From positions 1 to 64,000 of the forward strand of contig NZ_JADWYM010000036.1 of the NCBI RefSeq assembly GCF_022414535.1: a stretch of DNA of 64,000 nucleotides, in the 5' to 3' direction. A program made the position numbers and the translations under genes. Source of the DNA: Streptomyces sp. MUM 2J. GTDB taxonomy: Bacteria; Actinomycetota; Actinomycetes; Streptomycetales; Streptomycetaceae. Below the pieces are notes generated by a model. It made no database searches and was not told where the DNA came from. It worked only from the letters and a program-made list of their open reading frames with translations. Positions 46,560 through 55,293 of this stretch are shown in pieces (position 1 is the first letter of the stretch; the number at the start of each line of letters is the position of its first letter).

Positions 46560-47333
46560 ATGAGCGGCTACGAGGCGCGTTTCGCGGTGTGGCGCGGTGA
46601 CGCGGAAGGGGGCGGCCTGGAGGAGTTCCGCGTCGAGGTCCATGACGGAGAGGTGGTCCTCGACGTCGTCCACCGTCTCCAGGCGACCCAGACGCCGGAC
46701 CTGGCCGTGCGCTGGAACTGCAAGGCGGGCAGGTGCGGTTCGTGCTCCGCCGAGGTCAACGGCCGGCCGCGGCTGATGTGCATGACCCGCATGTCGGTGT
46801 TCGGCCGCGAGGAGACGGTCACCGTCACGCCGCTGCGGGCCTTCCCCGTCGTCCGCGACCTGGTCACCGACGTCGGCTTCAACTACCGCAAGGCGCGGGA
46901 GATCCCGGCGTTCGTGCCGCCCGCCGGGCTCGCGCCCGGCGAGTACCGCATGACGCAGCGGGACGTGGACCGTTCACAGGAGTTCCGCAAGTGCATCGAG
47001 TGCTTCCTGTGCCAGGACACCTGCCACGTGGTCCGCGACCACGAGGAGAACAAGACGGCGTTCGCGGGACCGCGCTTCCTGATGAGGGTGGCGGAACTGG
47101 ACATGCACCCGCTGGACGCCGCCGGGGAGTCGGGGCTGGACCGCGGGCGCACCGCCCAGGACGAGCACGGCCTCGGCCACTGCAACGTCACCAAGTGCTG
47201 CACGGAGGTCTGCCCCGAGGGAATCCGGATCACGGACAACGCGCTCATCCCGCTGAAGGAACGGGCCGTCGACAGCAAGTACGACCCGCTGGTGTGGCTG
47301 GGCTCCAGGATCAGGAGGCGGTCGTCACCGTAG
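46560..47333 (+). CDS. sdhB: Succinate dehydrogenase/fumarate reductase iron-sulfur subunit
   Basis: 257 residues. The N-terminal 2Fe-2S domain carries CKAGRCGSCSAEVNG and LMC; the C-terminal domain has CIECFLCQDTC and CNVTKCCTEVCPEG for the 4Fe-4S and 3Fe-4S centres. It carries electrons from the flavoprotein to the membrane subunit. AGGAG is eight bases before the ATG. The final codons overlap by nine bases with the convergent gene, so there is no room for an independent terminator between them. Confidence 0.95.
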   Translation: MSGYEARFAVWRGDAEGGGLEEFRVEVHDGEVVLDVVHRLQATQTPDLAVRWNCKAGRCGSCSAEVNGRPRLMCMTRMSVFGREETVTVTPLRAFPVVRDLVTDVGFNYRKAREIPAFVPPAGLAPGEYRMTQRDVDRSQEFRKCIECFLCQDTCHVVRDHEENKTAFAGPRFLMRVAELDMHPLDAAGESGLDRGRTAQDEHGLGHCNVTKCCTEVCPEGIRITDNALIPLKERAVDSKYDPLVWLGSRIRRRSSP

Positions 47334-48449
47334 CGGGCCCGTGCCGGGCGCTCCCCACCCCACCCAGTCCTCCCGGTAGGCCGTCCAGTCCGCCTCCGTC
47401 GCCGCGAAGTCGACGTACAGCGCGACCCCGAAGCGGGCGCGGTCGGCGTCGGTGCGGGACAGCCCCAGGCGGACACCGCGGACGGCGGCGGGGACGGTCT
47501 CCGCCGAGCCGCGGTGGCCGAAGGTGTCGTCGGTGAAGAAGGGCAGGCCCATCAGCAGGTCGGTGGTGGGTGGGGTGGCCTCCAGGGCGAGCGACGTCTG
47601 CTCGGCGACGTAGCCGCCGTAGGTGCTCTCCCACTGCTGCATGGTGTCGTACGACATCACCGCGATCTGGTCGACGCGGCGTGCCACCTGCCCGAAGAAC
47701 GCCTGCGACCACCACTTGGGGTGGTGGAAGAGCGCACCGGCGGCCGCGTGCAGTCCGGGCAGCGGGTCGATCTGGTGCGCGGCGACGGACAGGACGACGT
47801 GCCGGGCGGCGGTCTCGCGGTGCAGCGCGTCCAGCAGGGAGAGGTAGTTCCGGTCTCCCGAGTGCAGCGGCTCCAGGTCGAAGTGGACACCGTCGAAACC
47901 GGCGTCGAGGACCTCACGGGTGGAACGGAGCACGGCCGCCCGCGTCGCCGCCCGTTCCAGGTGCATCCCTTCCGGTTCCTCCGGGGCCAGCACGTCCCCC
48001 AGCCAGGCCTGCACCCGGACGCCGGGCAGCGCGCGGTGCACGGACGCGACGAGCCCGGACGCCCCCGCAAAGGCCGATCGCGGCAGGGTGCCGTCGTGCT
48101 CCAGCGGGCCGGCGTGGACGTACAGATCGTGGATGCCGGTGCTCTCCAGGCGGCGGGCGAGGGCGGCGACGTCGGCGTCGCCCTTGCGTCCGTCCACCCA
48201 GGCGTGTCCCAGCCAGATCGCGTCGCGGCCGCGGGTGAGGGTGCCGTCGGCCGGGTCCCCCCGGTAGTTCAGGCGCAGGGCGACCTGGGTCGCGAGCACG
48301 GGTAGCAGCAGGACGAGGACGAGCGCGAGGGCGGCCCGCCGGGCCCAGCGGGTCCAGCGCCTGCCCCTCCGGGGGGCGGACGGCTGCTGCACGGCCGTCG
48401 GGGCCTCCTCACCGTCCCTGCCGGTACCGGCCGGCACTGTCTGCTCCAT
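47325..48449 (-). CDS. Membrane-anchored GH18-like TIM-barrel protein
   Basis: 374 residues. A basic N-terminus (PRRGRRWTRWARR) and one hydrophobic segment (ALALVLVLLLPVLATQVAL) make a signal anchor. The rest looks like a TIM barrel: IHDLYVHAGPL, VRVQAWLGDV, then DAGFDGVHFDLEPLHSG at about 180-195, the strand-4 position where GH18 enzymes have DxxDxDxE; here it reads FDGVHFDLE, a partial match. Later QIAVMSYDTMQQWES and ALYVDFAATE fit further strands. It may hydrolyse or bind an extracellular glycan. The GGGGGA site is seven bases before the ATG. Function uncertain. Confidence 0.75.
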   Translation of the reverse strand: MEQTVPAGTGRDGEEAPTAVQQPSAPRRGRRWTRWARRAALALVLVLLLPVLATQVALRLNYRGDPADGTLTRGRDAIWLGHAWVDGRKGDADVAALARRLESTGIHDLYVHAGPLEHDGTLPRSAFAGASGLVASVHRALPGVRVQAWLGDVLAPEEPEGMHLERAATRAAVLRSTREVLDAGFDGVHFDLEPLHSGDRNYLSLLDALHRETAARHVVLSVAAHQIDPLPGLHAAAGALFHHPKWWSQAFFGQVARRVDQIAVMSYDTMQQWESTYGGYVAEQTSLALEATPPTTDLLMGLPFFTDDTFGHRGSAETVPAAVRGVRLGLSRTDADRARFGVALYVDFAATEADWTAYREDWVGWGAPGTGPLR

Positions 48450-48572
48450 CCCCACGTCCCCCGTCTCGCTTCCCGGCTTCCCCGGCGGCCCGCCCCTCCT
48501 GCGCCCGGGCAGGGCCCCGGCTCGGACGCATCCCGCTCGCGCCCCCGCATACACCGCCATACGCTCCCAAAT

Positions 48573-50405
48573 GTGACAGCGTCCAGGAGCCGGAACCGCC
48601 CGCGGCGGCGATCCGCCTCGCACATACCGGTGCGGGTCGCGCACACCGTGCTGGGTGGCACGGCCGCACTGGTGTGGCTGGTGCTTCCAGGGATGACGTC
48701 CCCGTCCGCCCCTCCGGTTGCGGTCGCGCCGCCCGGCCCGGCCACGAGCGCCGGCGGTGGCGCCGCGCCGCAGGAGGACGGGACGGACCCCGCCGACCTC
48801 GTGCTGCCGTTGCTGGCCGTCGGCGCGGCCGGAGCCGCCGCCGGATTCGCCTATGTGCGCCGCGCCCGGCGGGCGCGGACCCGTACCACGCCCGCCGGGC
48901 GCCCGCGCCCCTCGGACAGGACGGCGCGCGAGCCCCGGACGGAACCGGCCGGCCGCCCGGCGCCGCCCACTGCCGGGGGCGGCGCCTCCCCGGCGGACGC
49001 CGTGGCCCCCGCAGGCCCCGTCGTCCCGTCCCGGCCGTACCGGCCCGGTCTGGACGAACTCGACCGGCAGGCCTGCGCGGCGTTGGTGGAGGCGGACGAC
49101 TGCGTGCGCGGGTCCCGCGAGGAACTCTCCTTCGCCGAGGCCGGGTTCGGCGGGCGGGCGGTGGAGTCGTCCGCCCGGGCGGTGCGGGAGGCGCAGGGCG
49201 AGCTGACGGCGGCAATGCGGATGCGTCAGCGGTACGACGAAGGGATACCGGCGGAGGAGGCGGCCCGCCGCCAGACTCTCGCGGGGATCGTCGGACGGTG
49301 TGCGGAGGCCGGGCGCCGGCTGGACGCGGAGGCTCCCGGCCTCGACCGGCTGTGGGCACAGGAGCAGGAGGCCGGTGCGGCACTCGGCAGGACGGAGACC
49401 CGGTTCAGGGAGCTGACCGGCCGGACCTCGGCCGCCGGGACGACCCTCGCCGGGCTCGCCGGGCGGTACGCGTCCGCCGCGAGCGCGGACGTCACCGGGT
49501 ACGTCGAACAGGCCAAGGACCGCCTGCTGTTCGCCACCGCCCGCCTCAACCGGGCGCGCCAGGCGGGTGACCGGGGGGACACCGCGGCCGCGGCCGCCCA
49601 CCTGCGCGCGGCCGAGGGCGCGGTCACGCAGGCGGGTGTCCTCGTCGGCGCCGTCGAACGGCTGGCCGCGGACCTGGCGGCGGCGGAGGGGATGGTCGGT
49701 GCCGCGCTCACGGGCGCGGAGGCGGAGCTGGCGACGCTGCGCGTGACGCCCCCGTCCGCCGGGCCCGGCGGACGCCCGGCGGGCGCGGCCGCGGCCGAGG
49801 CGGAGCGGCGGCCCCCGGCACCCGGCACACCGGGCGAGCCGGGTGCCACCCCTCCCGGCGGGCTCGCACATGTCCTCCCCCCGGGGGAGCTGCGTTCCCT
49901 GGTGATGCACGCCGACGCCGTGCTCGCCTCGGTCCGGCACGAGCTGACGAGCGGGCGGCCCCGCGACCCTCAGGCCCTGCTGCGCCGGATCACGGCCGTC
50001 CTCGCGCCGGTCGCGAGCGGCCGGGCCGGGGTGCTGCCGGCCGCCGCGCGGCTGGCCGCCGGCAGCACCGTCGCGGCGGCCGACGGCTTCGTGGCCACGC
50101 ACCGGGGCGCGGTGGGGGCCCCGGCCCGTACCCGGCTGGCGGCGGCCGGGGACCTGCTCGGCTCCGCCGGCCTCACCGATGCGGTGCGCGCCGACGCGCT
50201 CGCCCGCCAGGCCCGGGACCTGGCCGAGCAGGACGTACGGCTGCACGGCACACCCTCCGCGGGGGCCGCCGAGGACGAGCTCGGTGCTGCGGGCGCGGTG
50301 CTCGGCGGGATCCTCCTGCCCGGGGGGACGCCGGTGTCGTTCGGCGGGCCGCGGACTCGGGGCCGCCGCACCGGCCGGCCCGACGCCCCCGGCACGCAGG
50401 GGTAG
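48573..50405 (+). CDS. Membrane-anchored coiled-coil protein, function unknown
   Basis: 610 residues. A basic start with a hydrophobic segment (VAHTVLGGTAALVWLVLPG), an Ala/Gly/Pro linker, and a second hydrophobic segment (LVLPLLAVGAAGAAAGFAYV) at about 77-96. After a proline-rich stretch come long Ala/Glu/Arg-rich helices (about 150-390) likely to form coiled coils, a second Pro/Gly linker, and more helices to the end. No catalytic motif is visible and I do not recognise the family. The GTG start has no clear ribosome binding site, so it may be leaderless or start slightly later. Divergent from the GH18-like gene. Confidence 0.7.
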   Translation: MTASRSRNRPRRRSASHIPVRVAHTVLGGTAALVWLVLPGMTSPSAPPVAVAPPGPATSAGGGAAPQEDGTDPADLVLPLLAVGAAGAAAGFAYVRRARRARTRTTPAGRPRPSDRTAREPRTEPAGRPAPPTAGGGASPADAVAPAGPVVPSRPYRPGLDELDRQACAALVEADDCVRGSREELSFAEAGFGGRAVESSARAVREAQGELTAAMRMRQRYDEGIPAEEAARRQTLAGIVGRCAEAGRRLDAEAPGLDRLWAQEQEAGAALGRTETRFRELTGRTSAAGTTLAGLAGRYASAASADVTGYVEQAKDRLLFATARLNRARQAGDRGDTAAAAAHLRAAEGAVTQAGVLVGAVERLAADLAAAEGMVGAALTGAEAELATLRVTPPSAGPGGRPAGAAAAEAERRPPAPGTPGEPGATPPGGLAHVLPPGELRSLVMHADAVLASVRHELTSGRPRDPQALLRRITAVLAPVASGRAGVLPAAARLAAGSTVAAADGFVATHRGAVGAPARTRLAAAGDLLGSAGLTDAVRADALARQARDLAEQDVRLHGTPSAGAAEDELGAAGAVLGGILLPGGTPVSFGGPRTRGRRTGRPDAPGTQG

Positions 50406-50528
50406 GCGCGTCTTCGCCGGGACGGAGACACCCGGGGCCCCGCGGGGTCCGTGGTCCGGTGCGGGGCGGCGAGGACCGGCACCGGTTCGCCGGGGCGTGC
50501 GCCGAGGGGATCGGCCCGTGGCGCCGGG

Positions 50529-53192
50529 TCAGAACAGGCTGAGCAGTGCCTCGGCCGGGTCCGTGAGCACCGACTCGCCGTCGGGCAGCGGCAGTTCGAA
50601 CCACACCGTCTTGCCCCGGGGGGTCCGGCGGGAGCCCCAGGACGCGGAGAGCAGGCCGACCAGTTGCAGGCCCCTGCCGCCCTCGTCGGTGTCGCGGGCG
50701 CGCCGGCGGCGCGGCTGGACCAGGCCCGAGTCCCACACCTCGCACACCAGCGTCCGGTCCAGCAGCAGGCGGAGTCTGATCTCGCCCTCGCCGTACCGCA
50801 GGGCGTTGGTGACCAGCTCGCTGACGAGCAGCTCGGCCGTGTCGACCAGCGGCTCCAGGTCCCAGGACAGCAACCGGGCGCGGGCGGACTCACGGGCGCG
50901 GCCCACGCTGCGCGGTTCACGGGGCAGCGTCCAGTCGCCGACGGACTCGGCGGGCAGTCCCTGGACGCGGGCCATGAGCAGGGCGATGTCGTCCTCGCCG
51001 TGGTGGGTGTCGAGGGTGTTGAGGACGTGGTCGCAGACGTCCTCCAGAGGGCTGGAGGGGTCGGTGAGCGCGCCGACGAAGGCCTGCAGGCCCTCGTCGA
51101 GGGGGTGGTCGCGGGATTCCACCAGGCCGTCCGTGTAGAGGGCGAGCAGCGCGCCCTCCGGCAGCTCCACCTCGACCTCCTCGAACGGCTCCCCGCCGAC
51201 GCCGAGCGGCATGCCCGGCGGCACGTCCAGCATGAGCGCCGACTCGCCGGGCTCGACGAGGACCGGCGGCAGATGGCCGGCGTTGGCGAAGGTGCAGCGG
51301 CGGGTGACGGAGTCGTAGACGGCGTACACGCAGGTCGCCAGGTACACCTCGGACAGGTCGGCCTCGCGCGGGCGGCGGGCGGCCCGGGTGGCCTGCTGCA
51401 CGCCGCCGGGGGTGCCGAGACCGCGGGCGATCTCGTCCAGCGCGGAGAGGACTTCGGCCGGTTCGAGGTCGAGCAGTGCCAACGTCCGGACCGCGGTCCT
51501 GAGTTCGCCCATCGCCACGGCCGCGCGCAGGCCGCGGCCCATGACGTCGCCGACCACCAGCGCCGTTCTGTGACCGGGCAGTTCGATGACGTCGAACCAG
51601 TCGCCGCCGACCTCGCTGGGCCGCCCGGTGGACGCGTTGCCGGGCAGGTAGCGGCAGGCGATGTCCAGGCCGGACGCCACCGGGTCGCCCGGCGGGAGCA
51701 GGGACCGCTGCAGTATCAGAGCCCGCTCGTGCTCGCGGCGGTACAGGCGGGCGTTGTCGATGCAGACGGCGGCGCGGGCGGCCAGGTCGACGGCCAGGTC
51801 GCGGTCCCGGTCCCCGAAGGGCTCGCTGCCCTTCGTGCGGGCGAACTGGGCCAGTCCGACGACGGTGTCGTGGGCGACCATCGGTACGGCGAGTGTGGAC
51901 TGCACCAGGCCGCCCTCCTCGCCGGGCACGTTCCGCGGACGGGCGGTGCGCAGCACGTCGGCGCAGGGCGAGTTGAACGGGTAGTGGTGGACCGCGCCCA
52001 GGGCCATGGGCCCGCCGGCGCCGCCCCGGAACGGCGCGTCGGCGACGGCGCTGGCGAAGGCGACGCGGCGCAGTTCGGCGCTGCCGTCGGCGAGTCCGGG
52101 TGCCGTCTCGTCGCCGCTCACGAGGCCCTGGTACAGGTCAACGCTGGCGAGGTCACAGAAACCGGGGACGACGACGTCCAGGAGTTCGCGGGCGGTGGTC
52201 TCCAGGTCCAGGGAGTTGCCTATCCGGGCGCCGGCCTCGTTCAGCAGGGCGAGGTTGCGGCGGGCCGCGGCGGCCTCGCGGGCGGCGGCGCGGCGGGCGG
52301 TGATGTCGGTGCCGAGCCAGGCGATGCCGATGGGCCGGCCGGAACCGCTCTGCACCCGGTAGAGGTTGATCGACCAGTGGCGGCGTTCGTCGGAGTCCGG
52401 GACGTGGCCGGTGACGTGCATGTCGGTGATGGAATCGCCGGTCTCCAGGACCCGCCGCAGGGTGGCGGAGACCCGGTCGGCCTCCGGCCGGGGCAGGTAG
52501 TCGTGGACGCCCTTGCCGCGGTGGTCGTCGGGGCTGCCGCCGAAGATGGAGGCGAACCGCTGGTTGGCGCGGCGCACTCTGAGTTCGGTGTCGATGAGCA
52601 GGAAGCCGAACGGCGATTGACCGAAAATCGACTGCGAGGCGGCGAGGTCGGTCTCGATGCTGCGCAGCGTGCGGACGTCGACGACGATGCACACGGCGGC
52701 TCTCTCGCCGCCCTTGTTCCGCGTCGGCATGACGTAGACCTCGGCGAGCCCGTCCTCGCCGCGTCCGCCGCCCTCAGGGGCCGGCATCCGGAAAGGGACC
52801 ACTCCCGTCCACTCGCGGCCGTCGAGGATCTCGGCCATCCGGCGCTGGCCGTGCGCGCGCAGGTCGGGGTCGACGAACGTCTCGACGGGGTCCATGCCGA
52901 CGGCGCGGTCGGCGGGGATGCCGAAGATCTGCTCGGCGCGCAGGCTCCACTGGTCCACGAGTCCGTCGGGGCCGATGGAGAACGAGGCGACCCTGATGTA
53001 GTCGTAGATCGAGCCGGGCGGGCTGCTCTGCCACACGGGTTCGCCCGGCCCTCGGCCGTCGGCGGCGGCCGTGTTCCCCGCCGTACGGGCCAGGGCCCGC
53101 GTGGCGTCCGGGGCGAGTGCGCCTGCGGCCGTCGCCCTCACGCCGTCCGACGGGTCCTCGGACTCCGTGGCCTTCGCTGGTATCTCGCTCAC
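50529..53192 (-). CDS. PAS-GAF-PP2C (SpoIIE) phosphatase with kinase-like domain
   Basis: 887 residues, soluble. Domains in order: PAS at about 65-180 (RVASFSIGPDGLVDQWS), PAS at about 185-305 (SPFGFLLIDTELRVRRAN), GAF at about 320-480, SpoIIE-type PP2C phosphatase at about 500-735 (EVGGDWFDVIELPG, GDVMGRGLRAAVAMGEL, ALYTDGLVESR, DDIALLMAR), and a HATPase domain at about 760-880 (ELLVSELVTNALRYGEG, DEGGRGLQLVG). This is the design of regulators that dephosphorylate anti-anti-sigma factors and phosphorylate them too, linking sensed signals to alternative sigma factors. The GTG has GGAGGGGA upstream. Targets unknown. Confidence 0.93.
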   Translation of the reverse strand: MSEIPAKATESEDPSDGVRATAAGALAPDATRALARTAGNTAAADGRGPGEPVWQSSPPGSIYDYIRVASFSIGPDGLVDQWSLRAEQIFGIPADRAVGMDPVETFVDPDLRAHGQRRMAEILDGREWTGVVPFRMPAPEGGGRGEDGLAEVYVMPTRNKGGERAAVCIVVDVRTLRSIETDLAASQSIFGQSPFGFLLIDTELRVRRANQRFASIFGGSPDDHRGKGVHDYLPRPEADRVSATLRRVLETGDSITDMHVTGHVPDSDERRHWSINLYRVQSGSGRPIGIAWLGTDITARRAAAREAAAARRNLALLNEAGARIGNSLDLETTARELLDVVVPGFCDLASVDLYQGLVSGDETAPGLADGSAELRRVAFASAVADAPFRGGAGGPMALGAVHHYPFNSPCADVLRTARPRNVPGEEGGLVQSTLAVPMVAHDTVVGLAQFARTKGSEPFGDRDRDLAVDLAARAAVCIDNARLYRREHERALILQRSLLPPGDPVASGLDIACRYLPGNASTGRPSEVGGDWFDVIELPGHRTALVVGDVMGRGLRAAVAMGELRTAVRTLALLDLEPAEVLSALDEIARGLGTPGGVQQATRAARRPREADLSEVYLATCVYAVYDSVTRRCTFANAGHLPPVLVEPGESALMLDVPPGMPLGVGGEPFEEVEVELPEGALLALYTDGLVESRDHPLDEGLQAFVGALTDPSSPLEDVCDHVLNTLDTHHGEDDIALLMARVQGLPAESVGDWTLPREPRSVGRARESARARLLSWDLEPLVDTAELLVSELVTNALRYGEGEIRLRLLLDRTLVCEVWDSGLVQPRRRRARDTDEGGRGLQLVGLLSASWGSRRTPRGKTVWFELPLPDGESVLTDPAEALLSLF

Positions 53193-53464
53193 GCGAACCG
53201 TCCCCTCCAGCTCACCGCGTCCGGCACCGGTCACCGGCGGCGGCTGCCCGCAGTATCCAGCACTACGGCGCCGCGCAACACGGTGTTCACGATCACAGCA
53301 CGGTCCAGGCATTTTCCGGACCGTGCTGCGAGAACACTTCCAGTCTTCTAACCAGGGGACACGGCCCCGAATCACGCACGGCGGCAATCACCGGTGGCCG
53401 GATCCCGGCGCCCGACGGCGTCACCGGCCGTGTGCAACCGTGCCACCCCGGCACGCCCCCCGGT

Positions 53465-53863
53465 TCACCCCGGGATCTTCAGTTCGAACCACACCGTCTT
53501 ACCACCCTCCCCCGGCCTGGTGCCCCAGCGGTGCGCCGCGGACGCCACCAGTTGCAGACCCCGGCCGGTCTCGTCCTCGGGCCGGGCGTCCCGCTCGCGC
53601 GGCGGGTCGGGCAGCGGGTCGGAGACCTCCACCAGCAGCACGTTCCGCAACCCGTCGGGGCGCACCAGGCGGAGCCCGATCGGTCCGGTCGCGTGCCGCA
53701 GGGCGTTGGTGACCAGCTCGCTGACGAGGAGGGCGGCGACGTCACCGACGTTGTCGAGGTGCCAGGCGGCCAGTCGGCTCCGTACGGCGGCACGAGCGGT
53801 CCGCACGGCACCCGGCTCTGCGGGAAAGGTCCACTCGGCGCAGTCGCCTTCGGTGTCGATCAC
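53465..53863 (-). CDS. Anti-sigma-factor-type serine kinase (HATPase)
   Basis: 132 residues from the preferred start. N box LLVSELVTNALRHA, DPLPDPP and DETGRGLQLVASAAHRWG are those of RsbW/SpoIIAB-like kinases. It probably phosphorylates or sequesters a partner-switching factor, alongside the nearby PP2C protein. Start: GTG at 53863 has GGAAG eight bases upstream and gives the usual family length. An ATG at 53926 would add 21 residues, including a TTA codon at position 4, but has no ribosome binding site. Transcribed away from the Nudix gene's spacer, in the same direction as the PP2C gene. Confidence 0.82.
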   Translation of the reverse strand: MIDTEGDCAEWTFPAEPGAVRTARAAVRSRLAAWHLDNVGDVAALLVSELVTNALRHATGPIGLRLVRPDGLRNVLLVEVSDPLPDPPRERDARPEDETGRGLQLVASAAHRWGTRPGEGGKTVWFELKIPG

Positions 53864-53926
53864 GCCGATCACTTCCCAGGCCAGCGAGTCCACCCCTGTC
53901 CGGTTTCGTGGGGTTAATGGGCACAT

Positions 53927-54236
53927 ACCCGATATCAGGAGGGCAGTACCGCCCGGGAGGGCGCACTGTGGCACAAACGGCGTACCGGAAGCACACCCGC
54001 TCGCCCCCGGCGCACGATGCGGTACCGATCCCTTCGGCGCACATCGCCGCACCCCGGCACACTCCGCCACGACATGGAGCGCCCGCGGGGGTGCAACCGG
54101 GAGGCGGCAAGGGTCTTCAGAGGTCGGGACACGCCGCGGATCGCCCCAGGCGGGGTGCCGCGGCGACGGCGCGGGCCGGCTCCGCCGGGGCCCGGTACGG
54201 TCCCGTGCGCCCCCACCCGGCTCCACGCGGCCCGGG
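53927..54236. other. Spacer without a supported gene
   Basis: About 310 bases. A rightward frame opens with GGAGGG six bases before a GTG at about 53967, but it runs without a stop across the Nudix gene on the other strand and its protein has no recognisable features. I treat it as non-coding. Confidence 0.5.
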
Positions 54237-54647
54237 TCAGCGGGAGTCGGCACCCAGTCGTGCGGCCACCTCGCGGACCGCGGGCACGTCCTGGTCGAGC
54301 CAGCCCACCTCCCAGAGCTCGCCGGGCGCGAGCCAGCGCAGCGCGTCGTGGTCCTGGAGGGGCTGCGGCGCGGCGGATCCGGGCAGCAGGCGGGCGGTCC
54401 AGACCGTGAGGACGTACGGTGCGCGCAGCGGCCACTCCCCCGGCACCCGCTCGACGACCTCGGCGGACACGCCGAGTTCCTCGCGCAGTTCGCGCTCCAG
54501 GGCGGCCTCGGGGCGCTCGCCCGGCTCCACCTTCCCGCCGGGCAACTCCCAGCGGCCGGCCAGGTCCTCGGGCGCGCTGCGGCGGGCGGCGAGCAGTCGG
54601 CCGCCGTCGAGGAGGGCGGCCCCCACCACCGTGATCCGTTCGCTCAT
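54237..54647 (-). CDS. Nudix hydrolase, MutT-like
   Basis: 136 residues, one Nudix domain. The Nudix box runs from GGKVEPGERPEA to ALERELREELGV and matches the consensus fully. The N-terminus (MSERITVVGAALLDGGRLLAARR) and the WELPGGK entry are typical of MutT/CTP-pyrophosphohydrolase types that clean oxidised or noncanonical nucleotides. The exact substrate cannot be read. It is followed in the opposite order by the SPOR-like gene upstream; a 30-base gap suggests cotranscription. Confidence 0.93.
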   Translation of the reverse strand: MSERITVVGAALLDGGRLLAARRSAPEDLAGRWELPGGKVEPGERPEAALERELREELGVSAEVVERVPGEWPLRAPYVLTVWTARLLPGSAAPQPLQDHDALRWLAPGELWEVGWLDQDVPAVREVAARLGADSR

Positions 54648-54677
54648 GGGCCGGAGCCTACGCCGGCCGCGGGCAGG

Positions 54678-54869
54678 TCAGTTGCGGGTGGCCTCGCCGT
54701 TCTGCCCGATCCGCTCGACCCAGTACAGCTGCTTGTGGCCGCGGCGGTCGAGACTGTCGGCGATCTTCTGGGCCTCCGCCCGGGTCGCGTACCGGCCGAC
54801 GCGATAGCGATTGCCGTTGTCGTCCTGCCTGACGACGAGCCAGGGAAGTGAGGCCACGCTGTCGTTCAT
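54678..54869 (-). CDS. Small SPOR-like protein
   Basis: 63 residues. The sequence LPWLVVRQDDNGNRYRVGRY, ATRAEAQKIADSLDRRGHKQ and a closing YWVERI fit the small beta-alpha-beta SPOR/stress-response fold seen alone in streptomycetes. There is no signal peptide, so cytosolic; the SPOR label is from pattern only. The ATG lies just after a G-rich site (GAGGGG), somewhat close; GGAG is 12 bases upstream. Probably cotranscribed with the Nudix gene. Confidence 0.8.
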   Translation of the reverse strand: MNDSVASLPWLVVRQDDNGNRYRVGRYATRAEAQKIADSLDRRGHKQLYWVERIGQNGEATRN

Positions 54870-55293
54870 CGCCCCTCACCACTCCTTCCCGCCTCGGTCC
54901 GGCCACGCCCCGCCCGCGGCCCGCGCCATGCCCCGCCCGCTAAGGAAACCGCAATCCGCATATGCCCGAGCCTACGCCTTACCTTTACGCAGCGAACACG
55001 CCTTTTCACAAAGAGGTACGCAACCGGCCAGCACGGAAGGGGCGCACGACATCGCACGCGCCGTGCGCCGAGGACACCTCCCCCGCTCGGGGGCGTGTCG
55101 GGCACACCAGGAACGACCTGCGAAGACGACCGAAACACAACGGCACGACAGAGGCGCACGCGCCCGAACGGTGCGGTCGCTGCCGAGGGCAACTGCCGCG
55201 GGGTTGTGCGCCACCCCCCGCAAGCGTGGCGCATGTCACACGGAGGAGGAACCGCGGGGCCGCGCCCTCGGCCACGTCCCCGGCAGGCTGTGA
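54870..55293. other. Spacer without a supported gene
   Basis: About 420 bases between the SPOR-like and GntR genes, with AT-richer patches near 54945-55020. Frames on both strands are arginine/proline-rich shadows without ribosome binding sites. It should hold the promoter of the SPOR-Nudix pair and the end of the GntR transcript. Confidence 0.5.

Noticed and set aside
50451..53351. Rightward frame of about 960 codons opposite the PP2C regulator
   Set aside because: Antisense shadow; the leftward frame has complete PAS, GAF, PP2C and HATPase signatures.
53908..54807. Rightward frame with GGAGGG before a GTG near 53967
   Set aside because: The ribosome binding site is tempting, but the frame runs unbroken over the opposite-strand Nudix gene and its protein is Arg/Pro/Ala-rich without features.
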